This document shows positions 27,242 through 35,086 of a stretch of DNA of 64,000 nt, piece by piece. Position numbers and translations under genes: made by a program. Under the pieces are notes generated by a model. The model was not told where the DNA came from. It ran no database searches and saw only the letters and a program-made list of their open reading frames with translations. The stretch is from assembly GCF_004138335.1 (NCBI RefSeq), contig NZ_RYFW01000005.1, forward strand, positions 248,001-312,000. Direction: 5' to 3'. The stretch's first letter is position 1; the number at the start of each line of letters is the position of its first letter. This stretch comes from Peristeroidobacter agariperforans (GTDB lineage: Bacteria; Pseudomonadota; Gammaproteobacteria; Steroidobacterales; Steroidobacteraceae).

Positions 27242-28303
27242 CTATTTCTTCAAATTCGCCGCGTTCATCCCGCCTTTCAGTACCGACGCATTCAAATCCC
27301 GCTCGGCCAGAATGTAGGCTGCGGCGGAGCTGCGTCGGCCAGTATCGCAGACCACGACGTAGTGAACCTTCGGGTCGAGCGTTCTCAATTTCAGCCGGAT
27401 GAAGTACAGCGGCAGGTTGAGCGCATCTTCGATGTGAAAGTTGTCGAACTCGCTGGGCAACCGCACGTCGAGCCACTTGCCGCCCTTGGCGACGATGTCC
27501 TTGGCTTGATCGAACGTCACCCAGTGCAGCATCGGCTCGTTCAGCAGCTTGCGGAAATCGTCCTTGGCCAGGCGCATCAGCGCGCCGTCGGTGAGCATGG
27601 TGATATTGGCGTTGCGCTTGGCATCGGCGATCAAGGCTTCTTCGCCGAAGGTGTCGCCCATGCTGAGCTCGGCGAGCTTGATGCCGGCCTTGTTCAGCGG
27701 CGTCTCGCGCGTCACCACGCATCGGCCTTTGACGATCACATAGAAATAATCGCCGTCGTCGCCTTGTTTGATGATGACGTCGCCGGCCTTGGCTTCCTGG
27801 CGTTGCATGCGCATGAAGATCGCCTGGATGTTCGCCGGCGGAATGCGATGGAACGCCTTGGTCTGCAACAGTGTCGTCATCCAGTCGTCGCTCGCGGGCG
27901 TCTGCTCGTTCGCACTGCTCAACTCGCCGACTTCGTAGGAGCCGGTTTGATCCCAGGTGAGCATCATGTCGAGCATGTCGCTGTCCATGACCATGAACTC
28001 GACGCGATCGGATACGGCGCGCGCGGTGTAACGTCGCGGTGTGAATGGTGCGATGGGGTTGCGAGCTTCCGGAGAACCGCCACGCAACACGGTGACGGCT
28101 CGATCGTCACGCAGCAACTCGAGGACACCGCTCACCAGGTAATACGTGCGCTTGTCGCTGTCGCCCTCCTTGAACAACAAGCGCCCCGCAGAGAGTTCGC
28201 GGAGCACGGTTTTGCGCGCCAGCGTCTGCAGATTCTCGGGCTTTAATCCGTCGAGCGGGGAAAATGACCGAAGCAGGCCAAGATCGAGCGGCTTGCTCTC
28301 CAT
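27242..28303 (-). CDS. Cyclic nucleotide-binding domains fused to a rhodanese domain
   Basis: This 353-aa cytoplasmic protein has two cNMP-binding-like domains (about residues 15-115 and 145-255) followed by a rhodanese domain (about 258-350). The first domain is degenerate. The second has GDVIIKQGDDGDYFYVI and GDTFGEEALI, with the E in the phosphate-binding cassette. The rhodanese loop CDTGRRSSAAA retains the catalytic Cys. No DNA-binding motif is visible, so it is probably a sensor or regulator by protein contact. The start is ATG at 28303; the 34 upstream in-frame codons have no family match. Confidence 0.83.
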   Translation of the reverse strand: MESKPLDLGLLRSFSPLDGLKPENLQTLARKTVLRELSAGRLLFKEGDSDKRTYYLVSGVLELLRDDRAVTVLRGGSPEARNPIAPFTPRRYTARAVSDRVEFMVMDSDMLDMMLTWDQTGSYEVGELSSANEQTPASDDWMTTLLQTKAFHRIPPANIQAIFMRMQRQEAKAGDVIIKQGDDGDYFYVIVKGRCVVTRETPLNKAGIKLAELSMGDTFGEEALIADAKRNANITMLTDGALMRLAKDDFRKLLNEPMLHWVTFDQAKDIVAKGGKWLDVRLPSEFDNFHIEDALNLPLYFIRLKLRTLDPKVHYVVVCDTGRRSSAAAYILAERDLNASVLKGGMNAANLKK

Positions 28304-28442
28304 GTGTCTCCAGTATCGAAGGGCCGGTTGCCCGAGCAACGCGACGGACGGCGCCGCGGATCCAGGGCAGATCTGGGCTGACAGATCCGTCGGGGATGGT
28401 AGCACAGCCCCTTTGCCGGTAAGACCGCGCTACCGGCCTCGA

Positions 28443-30479
28443 TCAACGCAGTAAATCCCACCCTTCGTCCGGCGCAAATCTGTCACCGTGGGAATTTTGT
28501 AACTCTTGTAATCGGGCGACGACGGCATCGACACCGCGCGCACGCGCGTATTGCAAAGGACCGCCTCGGAACGGCGCAAAGCCCGCACCGAAGATCACGC
28601 CAGCGTCGATGAGATCCGCATCCTCCACGATGCGTTGCCGCAGCACCGCGACCGCTTCGTTGACCAAAGGCAGCAGCAGGCGATCCTGCAGATCATCGGG
28701 CGCGCTCTGACCGGTATAGGGCGGTTTCACCGGCTTGTCGTTCTGCCACACATAGAAGCCTTCACCCGTTTTCTTGCCAAATTTCTTGGCCGAGAAGCGC
28801 GTCGCCAGCACCGGCGGCACTTCGGCACCGGTCTCGAAGAAAACTTTGCCCACGCTCATGACCACGTCCAGACCGACCACGTCGGCCAGTTCGATGGGTC
28901 CCATCGGCATGCCGAACTCCTCCGCGGCCCGATCGATCAGCGCGAGTGGAATGCCTTCCTGAGCGGCGCGCACCGCTTCGCTCAAGTACGGCATCAACAC
29001 TCGATTGACGAGAAATCCCGGCGCGCTGTGACAAGGGATGGCGAGCTTGTCGATCTGCCGTGCGAAGGCGAGGCCCGCCTGGATTTCTTTGGGATCCGTG
29101 TCCGCCGCGTGAATCACTTCGACCAGCGGCATGCGCGCCACGGGATTGAAAAAATGCAGACCGATGAGTCGCTGGGGTTGCGTAAGTTTTTCGGCGAGTT
29201 GCTCGAGCACGATGCTCGAGGTGTTGGTGGCGAGCACGGCATTCGGCTTCATCTGCGGCTCGAGACGGGCGTACAACTCTTGCTTCGCCTGCAGGTTCTC
29301 GAAGATCGCTTCGATCACAAGATCCGCCTGCGGCACGCCGGCCCCGGGAACGTCGGCCTGCAGCCGAGCGAGCACTTCATTGCGCTTGGCTGGATCGGGG
29401 TAACGCTTCTCGAAGAATTTTCTTGCGCGCTCCATGGCGGGCGCGACGTATTTTTCCTCGCGATCCTGCAGCGTGACGGTGAGACCGCGCGCTGCGCACC
29501 AGGCAGCAATGTCGCCGCCCATCACGCCGGCACCGACGACGTGTACATGCTTCAGCGGCTCGCCGCTCTTGCCTGCGGATTTCAGCCGCTCTTGCAGGAA
29601 GAACACACGCACGAGATTGCGTGACGTCGGCGTACACAACAGGTTGCCCATCGAGCGGGCTTCGGCCTCGTAGGCGCGCTCGCCCGAGGCGCCATATTCC
29701 TGCCACAACTCGATCAGCTTGTAGGGAGCAGGGTAGTGCTCGGGGCGTGCGCGCTTCGCGACCTGCGAGCGCATTTGCCCGGCGAGAATGGGCCGTACCA
29801 GCCCCAGATTCAGCAGCCGATGCTTCAGCGACATCGTCTTTACGGGCGGCGGACTGAGCGCCATCGAGCGGGCGACGTCACGCAGCTGGGCGGCCGGGGC
29901 GAGCTTGTCGACCAGGCCCATCTGCAGCGCCTGCTTGGGCCGGATGTGTCGGCCCGTGAGCATCAGATCCATCGCGGCAATCGGCCCGGCCAGTTGGACG
30001 GCGCGCACTGTGCCGCCCAGGCCCGGATGCACACCCAGCTGCACTTCCGGAAATCCGAGCGTGACCGAGGCATCGTCGGCGGCTACGCGGTAACGACAGG
30101 CCAGGGCGACTTCCAGGCCGCCGCCGAGTGCGAACCCATTGATCGCGGCGACGGTGACACAACGCAGGTTGGCCAGCTTGTCGACCACCTGCTGACCCTG
30201 CCGGATCATCTGATAAGCGGCCTCGGGCGAGTCGATGCCGACGAATCCCTTGATGTCGGCGCCGGCGATGAATCCGGGTTTGGCCGAGGTAACGATCAAT
30301 GCTTTGGGCGGCGTGCGAGCCAGCGCCGTGAGAATGGCGTCGAGCTCTTCCATCACCTCTCGCGACAGGCTGTTCACCGCCGCATTGGCCTTGTCGACGA
30401 TCAGCCAGGCAATGCCGTTCGCTTCGGTTTCCAAACGCCAATGAGCGGCGCCGCTGGCAGCGGCCGTAGCTTCGGTCAT
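28443..30479 (-). CDS. FadJ/FadB-like enoyl-CoA hydratase/3-hydroxyacyl-CoA dehydrogenase
   Basis: The 678-aa bifunctional beta-oxidation protein begins with a crotonase domain, including the oxyanion-hole segments SAKPGFIAGADIKGF and GFALGGGLEVALACRY. An NAD-binding domain follows (VHVVGAGVMGGDIAAW, near residue 310) and then HFFNPVARMPLVEVI and the C-terminal dimer domains. In E. coli FadJ/FadB it would act with a thiolase, which is not in this window. The etfBA genes at 845-2535 could serve the acyl-CoA dehydrogenase step of the same pathway. It lies 19 bases downstream of the phosphatase-family gene on the same strand. Confidence 0.92.
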   Translation of the reverse strand: MTEATAAASGAAHWRLETEANGIAWLIVDKANAAVNSLSREVMEELDAILTALARTPPKALIVTSAKPGFIAGADIKGFVGIDSPEAAYQMIRQGQQVVDKLANLRCVTVAAINGFALGGGLEVALACRYRVAADDASVTLGFPEVQLGVHPGLGGTVRAVQLAGPIAAMDLMLTGRHIRPKQALQMGLVDKLAPAAQLRDVARSMALSPPPVKTMSLKHRLLNLGLVRPILAGQMRSQVAKRARPEHYPAPYKLIELWQEYGASGERAYEAEARSMGNLLCTPTSRNLVRVFFLQERLKSAGKSGEPLKHVHVVGAGVMGGDIAAWCAARGLTVTLQDREEKYVAPAMERARKFFEKRYPDPAKRNEVLARLQADVPGAGVPQADLVIEAIFENLQAKQELYARLEPQMKPNAVLATNTSSIVLEQLAEKLTQPQRLIGLHFFNPVARMPLVEVIHAADTDPKEIQAGLAFARQIDKLAIPCHSAPGFLVNRVLMPYLSEAVRAAQEGIPLALIDRAAEEFGMPMGPIELADVVGLDVVMSVGKVFFETGAEVPPVLATRFSAKKFGKKTGEGFYVWQNDKPVKPPYTGQSAPDDLQDRLLLPLVNEAVAVLRQRIVEDADLIDAGVIFGAGFAPFRGGPLQYARARGVDAVVARLQELQNSHGDRFAPDEGWDLLR

Positions 30480-30498
30480 GATCGACTCCGCTTGTTGT

Positions 30499-31242
30499 TC
30501 AGGTTCTGGGCCGGATGTTGAAATCGCAGATCAAGGGCCGGTGGTCGGAGAACCGCACGTCCGGCACATCGAATTGAGTGACCTCGATGCCGTTGGAATA
30601 CAGCACGAAGTCCAGCTCCTTGCGGGGCTTGTTGCTGGGGTAGGAGGGCAGGCCGAGCCGATTGGCGCTCTTCAGGCCCGAGGCCTCCATGAACAGATAG
30701 ATCTCGTGATCGCCCCAGAAGGTATTGAAGTCGCCGGCCACGATCACCGGCTTGCTGGCGCGCTTCACCAGCTCGTGCAGGTGACGCAGCTGGTCGTGGC
30801 GATGGCGGAACTTCAGCGACAGGTGCACGAGAAAGATCGCGCACTCCTCGAGTTCCAGCTCGATGATCAGGCGCTTGATGCCGGTTTCGAAATAATGGAA
30901 GCGCTCGCCCTCGACGCGCGGCGCGGCCAGAAACGCGTTGCCCTGTTTGCGTACGATGGGCATCAGCTGGTTGATGGAGGCGGTGCCGTATTTGCACTGG
31001 TAGGTCGAGTAATGGCCGAGCGAATCGGCGATCTGCTTGGCCTGGTTGACCAGCCCGGAGCGGATCGAGCCGGTGTCGATCTCGATCAACCCCACCAGGT
31101 CCGGATCCAGGGACTTGAGCCACTCGGTAATGCCATTCAGGACGCGCGGATTGCTGCGGAGGTAGCCTGCGCCCGGCACCGGCAGGTGGAAGGCCGGGCC
31201 GAAACCGGTGGCGTACCGGATGTTGTACAGGACGAAGCGCAT
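30499..31242 (-). CDS. Endonuclease/exonuclease/phosphatase family protein
   Basis: The 247-aa DNase I-like fold protein has metal and catalytic motifs in the expected order: LYNIRYATG at the start, VGLIEID, LVHLSLKFRH, VAGDFNTFWGD and LDFVLYS, with SDHRPLICDF at the end. Substrate (nucleic acid, phosphoinositide-like or other phosphodiester) cannot be told from sequence. No signal peptide is seen, so it should be cytoplasmic. It precedes the FadJ-like gene and may be co-transcribed with it. Confidence 0.85.
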   Translation of the reverse strand: MRFVLYNIRYATGFGPAFHLPVPGAGYLRSNPRVLNGITEWLKSLDPDLVGLIEIDTGSIRSGLVNQAKQIADSLGHYSTYQCKYGTASINQLMPIVRKQGNAFLAAPRVEGERFHYFETGIKRLIIELELEECAIFLVHLSLKFRHRHDQLRHLHELVKRASKPVIVAGDFNTFWGDHEIYLFMEASGLKSANRLGLPSYPSNKPRKELDFVLYSNGIEVTQFDVPDVRFSDHRPLICDFNIRPRT

Positions 31243-31348
31243 CTGTGGCGTGAGCTCAAACCATCGGCGTGGGACCGCGGGCGGGGCCGCATTCTACAGC
31301 AGCATTATGGATTAGAATGGGGCCATCATCGCGGCGGGAGCCAGCCAA

Positions 31349-31807
31349 GTGGGCAGCGTTTCTCAACAAAATCCGGTGCGGGTGTTCGTCAGCCATGCGT
31401 TCGAGCCCTCGGACGATTATCACCGCGTGTTCGAGTATCTGGAGAGTTCGCACAATTTCTACTACCGCAACTGTAGCAACCCGGAGTTCGCCACCAGTTC
31501 GCGCGAGGCGATGAAGGACGAATTACGCAAGCAGATCAACCTGGCCGAGGTGGTGATCGTGCCGGCGGCGCTGTACCAGCGGCATCGGGAGTTGATCGAC
31601 TTCCAGTTGAACTGCGCCAAGGGCTTCGAAAAGCCGGTGATCGTGCTGGAGAAATTCGGCGTCAGGGAGAAGGTGCCGGTGCAGCTGGAGGCGCTCGGCG
31701 ATGAGATCGTCGAGTGGAACGAGCGCTCGATCGCGGACGCGATCCGCCGGCAGGCCCGTCACGAGGACACGGCCCGCTGGGACACGATCGAGTTCAAGCT
31801 GGACTAG
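31349..31807 (+). CDS. Stand-alone TIR-like (DUF1863/ThsB-type) protein
   Basis: This 152-aa single domain resembles the MTH538 TIR-like group, to which the ThsB subunit of Thoeris anti-phage systems belongs. The motif RVFVSHAFEPSDDYHRVF forms the first strand and loop, LRKQINLAEVVIVPAALYQ the next, and GFEKPVIVLEKFG the third. TIR domains of this group often make signalling nucleotides from NAD+. No ThsA or other Sir2/SLOG effector is adjacent, so a defence role is unproven. The start is GTG at 31349, with GGGAG eight bases before it. Confidence 0.82.
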   Translation: MGSVSQQNPVRVFVSHAFEPSDDYHRVFEYLESSHNFYYRNCSNPEFATSSREAMKDELRKQINLAEVVIVPAALYQRHRELIDFQLNCAKGFEKPVIVLEKFGVREKVPVQLEALGDEIVEWNERSIADAIRRQARHEDTARWDTIEFKLD

Positions 31808-31818
31808 TCGAAAGGGAC

Positions 31819-32157
31819 TCAGTCTTCGCCCACGGCGCGCAGCTTCGGCGCTCGCTGCGCCGCCTGCAGGCGGGCCAGGACACCAAGCATGCCAACGATC
31901 CGAACGGCGAAGCCGCCGGCCTCCAGGTCGGACATCTTGCGGACGGTCGCCTGAATCGCATTCTCGCCCTTCATCGGGCGCACGCAGCACATGGCGGAGC
32001 TCAATGAGCTGAATTCGTCGCGGATCTCCCGCGGCAGTTCGTCTTCTTCCAGATCGGCAAGGTGCTCGCGATAGGCTTCGACGAGGCGATGCTTGATCGG
32101 CCCGGCCGAGGCAAGCACGACCGTCGCGGCGAAAAAATTCTCCCAGGCGCTGCTCAT
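31819..32157 (-). CDS. Hypothetical protein, 112 aa
   Basis: I do not recognise the family. The protein is soluble, with helical N-terminus (ENFFAATVVLASAGPIKHRL), an acidic centre (LEEDELPREIRDEF) and a conserved-looking pair of cysteines in SAMCCVRPMKGE. A good GGGAG ribosome site lies eight bases before the ATG. It is convergent with the TIR-like gene, with 11 bases between the stops. GC and codon use look native, which suggests a real gene. Confidence 0.65.
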   Translation of the reverse strand: MSSAWENFFAATVVLASAGPIKHRLVEAYREHLADLEEDELPREIRDEFSSLSSAMCCVRPMKGENAIQATVRKMSDLEAGGFAVRIVGMLGVLARLQAAQRAPKLRAVGED

Positions 32158-32533
32158 TCAACTGACTCCCGGATGGGTTAGCCGCTGATGGCGCCAAGGA
32201 TCACACGATCATTCCAGCAACAACAACGGCGAGCGATAGCTGAGAAGTTACTCAGTCGCCCGGCGGCATTTTTTCCATCCGCTCAAGCGTCTATGGCCGG
32301 AATATACTCCAGCGACTTCGAAAGGCAACGGCCCTGAGAGAGTTTTTTGGCAGTGCGATCCGGAGGACGCCCCGATGTGGTCGCTTTGCTTAGGTAGTGC
32401 TCTCCGGCAGGTCAGCATAGAAGCGTAATCGTCTCAATATGATGCCGGTGCGGGATGCGCCCGAGACCTTGCACGCGCTTACACTCGCCCTCATCTATGG
32501 CCGTTCGGAACGGCATCAGGCGGCGAGGTGACA
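32158..32533. other. Gap of 376 bases without a clear gene
   Basis: I see no open frame with a good start in this gap. It holds a 6-bp inverted repeat (32360-32365 with 32402-32407), AT-rich stretches (ATTTTTTCC, GTTTTTTGG), and a CGTTCGGAACG palindrome just before the next gene. It could contain a small structured RNA and the promoters of the two flanking genes. I found no tRNA-like TTCGA arm or 6S-type signature that I would defend. Confidence 0.4.
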
Positions 32534-32800
32534 ATGGCCACAGGTTGGGCCGGTGACGGCGCAGTTCAGGATCAGATCGACGCGACCGTGAAGGACGCCG
32601 TCGAGCGCGCCAAGAGTCTGCTGCCCAGCGGTCCGGGCCTGACCCACTGTGCCGACTGCGGCGCCGAGATTCCCGAGGCCCGCCGCAAAGCCATCGCGGG
32701 CGTGCGCCTGTGCATCCTCTGCCAGGAAGCTGAAGATAAAGAGCAGGCTGCGTTCAGCGGCTACAACCGGCGCGGCAGTAAAGACAGCCAGCTGCGCTGA
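32534..32800 (+). CDS. TraR/DksA-type C4 zinc-finger protein
   Basis: 88-aa member of the small DksA/TraR group (YbiI-like). The zinc finger is Cys39-x2-Cys42 and Cys60-x2-Cys63 within LTHCADCGAEIPE and VRLCILCQEAED. Proteins of this type can enter the RNA polymerase secondary channel like DksA, but the short ones lack the long coiled coil, so the role is uncertain. I prefer the ATG at 32534 to the GTG at 32528, because a GAGG site at 32525-32528 fits only the ATG. Confidence 0.85.
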   Translation: MATGWAGDGAVQDQIDATVKDAVERAKSLLPSGPGLTHCADCGAEIPEARRKAIAGVRLCILCQEAEDKEQAAFSGYNRRGSKDSQLR

Positions 32801-32826
32801 CGAAGAACATTTAGAAACATCTCCAA

Positions 32827-32851
32827 GCTCGCGAGCTCATGACTCGCGAGC
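32827..32851. terminator. Perfect stem-loop after the zinc-finger gene
   Basis: A 9-bp perfect inverted repeat GCTCGCGAG/CTCGCGAGC with a 7-base loop follows the stop by 26 bases. No T-run follows, so it may be a Rho-assisted or mRNA-stabilising end rather than an intrinsic terminator. Confidence 0.45.
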
Positions 32852-32891
32852 AGTTTGCCGTTGAGTTTCTGCAACGTGGATTTGAAAACGA

Positions 32892-32985
32892 GAGAGTTTC
32901 CTCTCAGATCTGATCAACGGGCAACAACTAAGATGGGACGTCCGCTCACGGATCGAGCCGCGACTCGACAGCCGTGACGACGTCC
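32892..32985 (+). promoter_or_regulatory. Structured 5' leader of the beta-helix gene
   Basis: A small stem GAGAG/CTCTC (32892-32905) is followed by a large compound hairpin. Its arms are 32936-32941 with 32980-32985, 32946-32951 with 32972-32977, and 32953-32957 with 32964-32968. The structure ends 55 bases before the ATG at 33041. It contains GGGCAA and GGGACG blocks that recall a c-di-GMP-I riboswitch, but the CAAAG and tetraloop-receptor elements are missing, so I do not call it one. Function unknown. Confidence 0.4.
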
Positions 32986-33040
32986 GCGCCGGAGCACAAC
33001 TGCTTCGTGCACATCAATAAAAACCCGATAGGAAGTCATC

Positions 33041-34141
33041 ATGAGAGACATCGATCGTCACAACGGCTTGCGCACAGTACTGGGCGTATGTGTAGCGACA
33101 GCCTTGTTGAGTGTGAGTACGTTTTCTGTGGCGCAGGAGGAGGAGGCCGATGCCACGACGTTGCCGCAGGTCGAACAGAAGCTGAAGAAGCTGAGAAAGC
33201 ACGTGAAGCAGCTCGAGATGCAAGTCGGTGAGCTGCAGGCGAGAGACAGGTATGTGGATGCTGAGGTCGACTGCGCAGCGGGCGGCAGCATCAACGACGT
33301 ATTGCAGTTGCATGCGAACGGCTTGGGACTGCTGACTATCTACATCAAAGGGACCTGCACTGAAGCTGTCGTGATCGAGCGCAGTAACGTCACCCTGAAC
33401 GGCGTTGTGGAGGCAGCGACTATACAGGCGCCCTCGGCGCCGCTGTTCTCGGTGAACGTGACCAACGGTGCTCACGATGTCCGAATCGAAAATCTGACGC
33501 TGCGAGGGCCGCAGGGAGGTGCAGCGGTCAACAAGAACTCCCACGCCGTGTTCAGGAACATCATCGCCGAGCAGACCAACCTCGCGATGGTGGCGTCCGA
33601 CAATGGCACGATGGAAATCACCCAGGCGACGATCCGCTCGAGCAACGTCGGTGTCTATGCATCCCGCGGCGGCGTGGCACTGGTCAGCAACAGCACGATC
33701 GAGCAGAACGTCACAGGCTTGCTCGCGTTCAAGGGCGGCACGGTCAATGCCACCAGCCTGACGCCGGACGGCATCGGGCCCGACATCGTCCTGGTACGCA
33801 ACAATACAACCGGCGGCGTCGCGCGCTCCGGTGGCGTGCTCGAGCTATCCGACACCACGGTGGTGAACAACACCGGCGTCGGCCTGCTCGCGGACAGCGG
33901 GTCGTCCATTCATTTCTTCAATTCGGTGAATGGCAACAAGAACTTTGTCAGCAACAACGTCGGCACCGGAGTTCACGTGGCGAAGACTGCCTCCGTGGTG
34001 TTCAGCGATGCGAGCGGAACCATCGTGGGCAACAGCATCGGAATCTTTTGCGCGCCCAACAGCAGCGGCTATGTCGCACCGTCGGGCCCCGGCACCGTGA
34101 CTGCCAACAGGGCCGTTGACATCTTGAACTGCGCTCCGTAA
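33041..34141 (+). CDS. Secreted protein with coiled coil and right-handed beta-helix
   Basis: The 366-aa exported protein has a signal peptide ending near residue 31 (LLSVSTFSVAQ), a charged coiled-coil segment (about residues 40-70, LPQVEQKLKKLRKHVKQLE) and a long parallel beta-helix. The helix shows pectate-lyase/NosD-type rungs of Asn- and Val-rich strands (for example VRIENLTLRGP, MEITQATIRSSNVGVYAS). Four Cys frame the helix. No catalytic residues of pectate lyases are evident, so a surface or binding role is more likely. It has its own structured leader and no co-directional close neighbour. Confidence 0.75.
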   Translation: MRDIDRHNGLRTVLGVCVATALLSVSTFSVAQEEEADATTLPQVEQKLKKLRKHVKQLEMQVGELQARDRYVDAEVDCAAGGSINDVLQLHANGLGLLTIYIKGTCTEAVVIERSNVTLNGVVEAATIQAPSAPLFSVNVTNGAHDVRIENLTLRGPQGGAAVNKNSHAVFRNIIAEQTNLAMVASDNGTMEITQATIRSSNVGVYASRGGVALVSNSTIEQNVTGLLAFKGGTVNATSLTPDGIGPDIVLVRNNTTGGVARSGGVLELSDTTVVNNTGVGLLADSGSSIHFFNSVNGNKNFVSNNVGTGVHVAKTASVVFSDASGTIVGNSIGIFCAPNSSGYVAPSGPGTVTANRAVDILNCAP

Positions 34142-34344
34142 CGAGACTCGCGACAGTGCAGCTCAGCCGGGCCAGCGCAACGTGGCCCGGCTTCTGACAG
34201 GTGAGACGTCGTTCGGCGCTGGCAATCGGCGAATTATCTGGCTCCTTCGACCGATGGCGGGCGCAGCGCCGATCCACACAATGTCTTCATTGCCTAACCC
34301 GCCAGAGCGCGATCACCGCGGTCAAGTTTGCAAGGAGTCCAGAC

Positions 34345-34668
34345 ATGAAACTGATTCTCTCGGCCCTATCGTTGGCACTCGCATTGACCGCCACTGCCCA
34401 CGCCGAGTTGCCCCTTACGAGTGGTGGGGTGATTCGCATCACCTCGAAATCAATCGAGGGCGGTTGGCATAGCGGCCGTCTGCATCAAGACGCGCGGAAG
34501 TGCTGGATGGTCAAGCTCGACAAACCCACCAAGGACCATTACACGATGCTTTCCTTGCTGGTCGTCGAACGACTTCAGCTCGCGAATGGCTCCGCCTGGA
34601 ACGAGGTGGCTGTGCAGCCGATTCTGCAGGGGTCTCCAGCCGTGTGCCGTGAGTACGGCAGTGACTGA
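34345..34668 (+). CDS. Small exported protein, 107 aa
   Basis: A clear signal peptide (MKLILSALSLALALTATAHA) is followed by an 87-residue mature part with two Cys, one in RKCWMVKLDKP and one in PAVCREYGS, which may form a disulfide. I do not recognise a family. The ATG at 34345 has an AAGGAG site seven bases upstream and starts the signal peptide, so the longer open frame from 34201 is rejected. Confidence 0.75.
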   Translation: MKLILSALSLALALTATAHAELPLTSGGVIRITSKSIEGGWHSGRLHQDARKCWMVKLDKPTKDHYTMLSLLVVERLQLANGSAWNEVAVQPILQGSPAVCREYGSD

Positions 34669-34704
34669 AGTTGGTGGATACGAGAGGCATCGGATGGTCA
34701 TACG

Positions 34705-34744
34705 AGGCGCATCCTTGAGATGACATAATATGCATTATGCGCCT
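34705..34744. repeat. Inverted repeat in a convergent gap
   Basis: AGGCGCAT at 34705-34712 pairs with ATGCGCCT at 34737-34744. The pairing can extend outward to CATA/TATG with a two-base bulge. The loop contains a near-palindrome, CATAATATGCATTATG. It lies between two convergent small genes and could end or protect either mRNA. It lacks a T-run. Confidence 0.45.
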
Positions 34745-34856
34745 TATGGAGATCCCTATCCGGGGTCCAATCCAAAGCGCTCGGCAGCTTCCGCCCAGGC
34801 TTTGGCTGGCGCGCCGAAATCCTTTAACGCCCTCGCTGAGTGCGAGCTTCGAGCTC

Positions 34857-35033
34857 TCAGCAGTTGCCTTTCTTCGCTTGACCCGGTGGGCAATGCGCCT
34901 GGCCGCCGACGACGACCGGAACCGGCACGACGACCTTCGCACCTGGCAACCTCGGTCGATGATGATCGTGAACGACGCATCCAGACACAGTCACACAGCA
35001 CAGGGCCACGCCAATCAGATAAAGCCTCTTCAT
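34857..35033 (-). CDS. Small lipoprotein, 58 aa
   Basis: The N-terminus MKRLYLIGVALCCVTVSGC is a lipoprotein signal with the lipidated Cys at residue 19. The mature part is 40 residues, with HDHH, a Pro/Val-rich stretch (VVVPVPVVVGG) and a C-terminal pair of Cys in AHCPPGQAKKGNC. A GAGG ribosome site lies eight bases before the ATG. It lies 41 bases downstream of the beta-barrel gene on the same strand, so it may be the last gene of that unit. Family not recognised. Confidence 0.7.
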   Translation of the reverse strand: MKRLYLIGVALCCVTVSGCVVHDHHRPRLPGAKVVVPVPVVVGGQAHCPPGQAKKGNC

Positions 35034-35066
35034 GAACTTACCTCGCGATGACACAAAGAATTCAGT

Positions 35067-35086
35067 GGAGCGGCTCACAGCGCTCC
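35067..35086 (-). terminator. Possible weak terminator at the end of the OmpA/barrel gene
   Basis: A 6-bp stem GGAGCG/CGCTCC with an 8-base loop overlaps the stop codon. On the minus strand the following bases include only short T groups (ATTCTTTG), so termination may be partial. Confidence 0.3.

Noticed and set aside
31349-32157. A two-gene Thoeris system (TIR-like gene plus the 112-aa gene)
   Set aside because: The 112-aa protein has no Sir2, SLOG or macro-domain features and is convergent, not co-transcribed.
32158-32533. A 6S or other known small RNA
   Set aside because: I could not match a conserved core; only a short inverted repeat is visible.
32911-32985. A third c-di-GMP-I riboswitch upstream of the beta-helix gene
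   Set aside because: GGGCAA and GGGACG blocks are present, but the CAAAG junction, the GNRA-capped stem and the CCGG..CTAAA receptor are missing.
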